Positions 5,885 through 6,463 of a stretch of DNA of 6,463 bases are shown here, in pieces. Location: contig CAILAO010000894.1 in assembly GCA_903832105.1 (NCBI GenBank), positions 1-6,463 on the forward strand, in the 5' to 3' direction. The position numbers were made by a program, and so were the translations under genes. A model generated the notes under the pieces. The model was not told the origin of the DNA and did not search any database. It worked only from the letters and a program-made list of their open reading frames with translations. Within the stretch, counting starts at the first letter, position 1. Each line of letters starts with the position of its first letter. This DNA is from an uncultured Pseudomonadota bacterium (GTDB lineage Bacteria; Bdellovibrionota_B; Oligoflexia; Oligoflexales; CAILAO01).

Positions 5885-6463
5885 ACGACACTTCATCTTC
5901 CTATGAAAAGATTCCAGAATTATTCCTGCAGCAACGGAAACATTCAGTGATTCCAGTCGTTGTGGTTTTCCGGCTATGGAAATGATTCGGTCACAAAGCT
6001 TTTTAGTGTGTTGCGATAGACCCCTGCCCTCTGATCCAAAGACCAGAACAACCTGATCATAAAATCCAGCGATTCCATCAAAAGGTTCCCCCGCCATATC
6101 AGAACCCAAGATCCAGTACCCTCTTTCCTTTAGTTCTCCAAGTAAACGCGCAATATTGGTAACTTCCACAAGATCAGTTAGGGAAAAACCGCCCTGTGCG
6201 CAAGCGACGGAAGCCGTTGTTAAAAGGACCTGCCGATCTTTTGGAACAATCACATTCTTTATTCCGAAAAACGCCGCCGTTCGAATAATCGCACCAAGGT
6301 TTCTTGGATCTGTCACATGATCAAGACAAACGAGAATATTATTTCCATCGGATATATTTGATTCCTGGAGAAAAGCCTTTTCCCCAATAGGCCAAACGGA
6401 AACTTCTGTGACTATGGGGGAGCTAAATGACATTTTTACGTTTTCCAACGTTGCTTCATTTAG
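5882..6463 (-). CDS. rlmB: SpoU/TrmH-family RNA 2'-O-methyltransferase (RlmB-like), 5' end missing
   Basis: Enzymes of this SPOUT family transfer a methyl group from S-adenosylmethionine to a ribose 2'-OH; RlmB modifies G2251 of 23S rRNA. The frame is open to the window edge, giving 193 visible residues; a TTG at 6446-6448 is in frame but is not a convincing start. The three family motifs are present: NLGAIIRTA (55-63, Arg61 likely catalytic), VFGSEGRGLS (141-150, Glu145) and ESLNVSVAAGIILE (171-184), which forms the knotted cofactor site. LDHVTDPRN before motif 1 is close to the RlmB form LDGVTDPHN. The visible part before the catalytic domain (1-40) is where the linker from an RNA-binding domain should be, so about 60-80 residues probably lie outside the window. 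The HQG motif usual in RlmB linkers is not seen, so a TrmH-like target (tRNA or another rRNA site) is possible. The family is certain; the substrate is not. Confidence 0.88.
   Translation of the reverse strand, partial: LNEATLENVKMSFSSPIVTEVSVWPIGEKAFLQESNISDGNNILVCLDHVTDPRNLGAIIRTAAFFGIKNVIVPKDRQVLLTTASVACAQGGFSLTDLVEVTNIARLLGELKERGYWILGSDMAGEPFDGIAGFYDQVVLVFGSEGRGLSQHTKKLCDRIISIAGKPQRLESLNVSVAAGIILESFHRKMKCR

Noticed and set aside
1..6463. Mobile element, CRISPR array, tRNA or defence system
   Set aside because: No direct repeat arrays, terminal inverted repeats, cloverleaf pattern or recombinase, nuclease or toxin motifs were seen in any supported gene.

Overview
The window suggests a Gram-negative bacterium of moderate-to-low GC. 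The evidence is a lipoprotein signal with a lipobox, a large Slt70-type periplasmic lytic transglycosylase, a Sec signal peptide with a short hydrophobic core, and consistently purine-rich Shine-Dalgarno sites. Gene content and codon use would fit a Bdellovibrionota or other deltaproteobacterial-like chromosome, but that is an inference; no single feature proves the lineage. I see no sign of recent mobile DNA: no transposase, integrase, tRNA, CRISPR array or long repeat.

Layout. Positions 2-88 probably hold the last codons of a plus-strand gene that enters from the left. A leader with a candidate sigma-70 promoter (141-170) precedes an 812-codon lipoprotein lytic transglycosylase (220-2658). 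A bulged hairpin (2667-2712) follows its stop. Next come a 73-residue NifU C-terminal-type iron-sulfur scaffold protein (2829-3050), a small secreted protein with an SH3-like core (3221-3712), a 206-base intergenic region with palindromes and two tandem hairpins, and an unrecognised 103-residue helical protein (3919-4230). The four complete plus-strand genes are separated by 170-206 bases, so they look like separate units rather than a tight operon.

The right third is on the minus strand. A SpoU/TrmH-family RNA methyltransferase (RlmB-like, 5' end cut by the window edge) is followed after 13 bases by murJ, the lipid II flippase. The stop codon of the first gene is part of the Shine-Dalgarno of murJ, so the two are very probably co-transcribed and translationally coupled. 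murJ then converges on the 103-residue gene with only three bases between the two stop codons and no visible terminator.

Function. Two genes act on peptidoglycan at opposite ends of its life: MurJ exports the lipid II precursor and the transglycosylase cleaves the finished glycan. The small exported SH3-like protein might also act at the wall, but only its fold hint and export signal support this. The NifU-like protein and the methyltransferase are housekeeping functions. I do not see a convincing new multi-gene system. The most open items are the two uncharacterised small proteins and the structured leader before the 103-residue gene.
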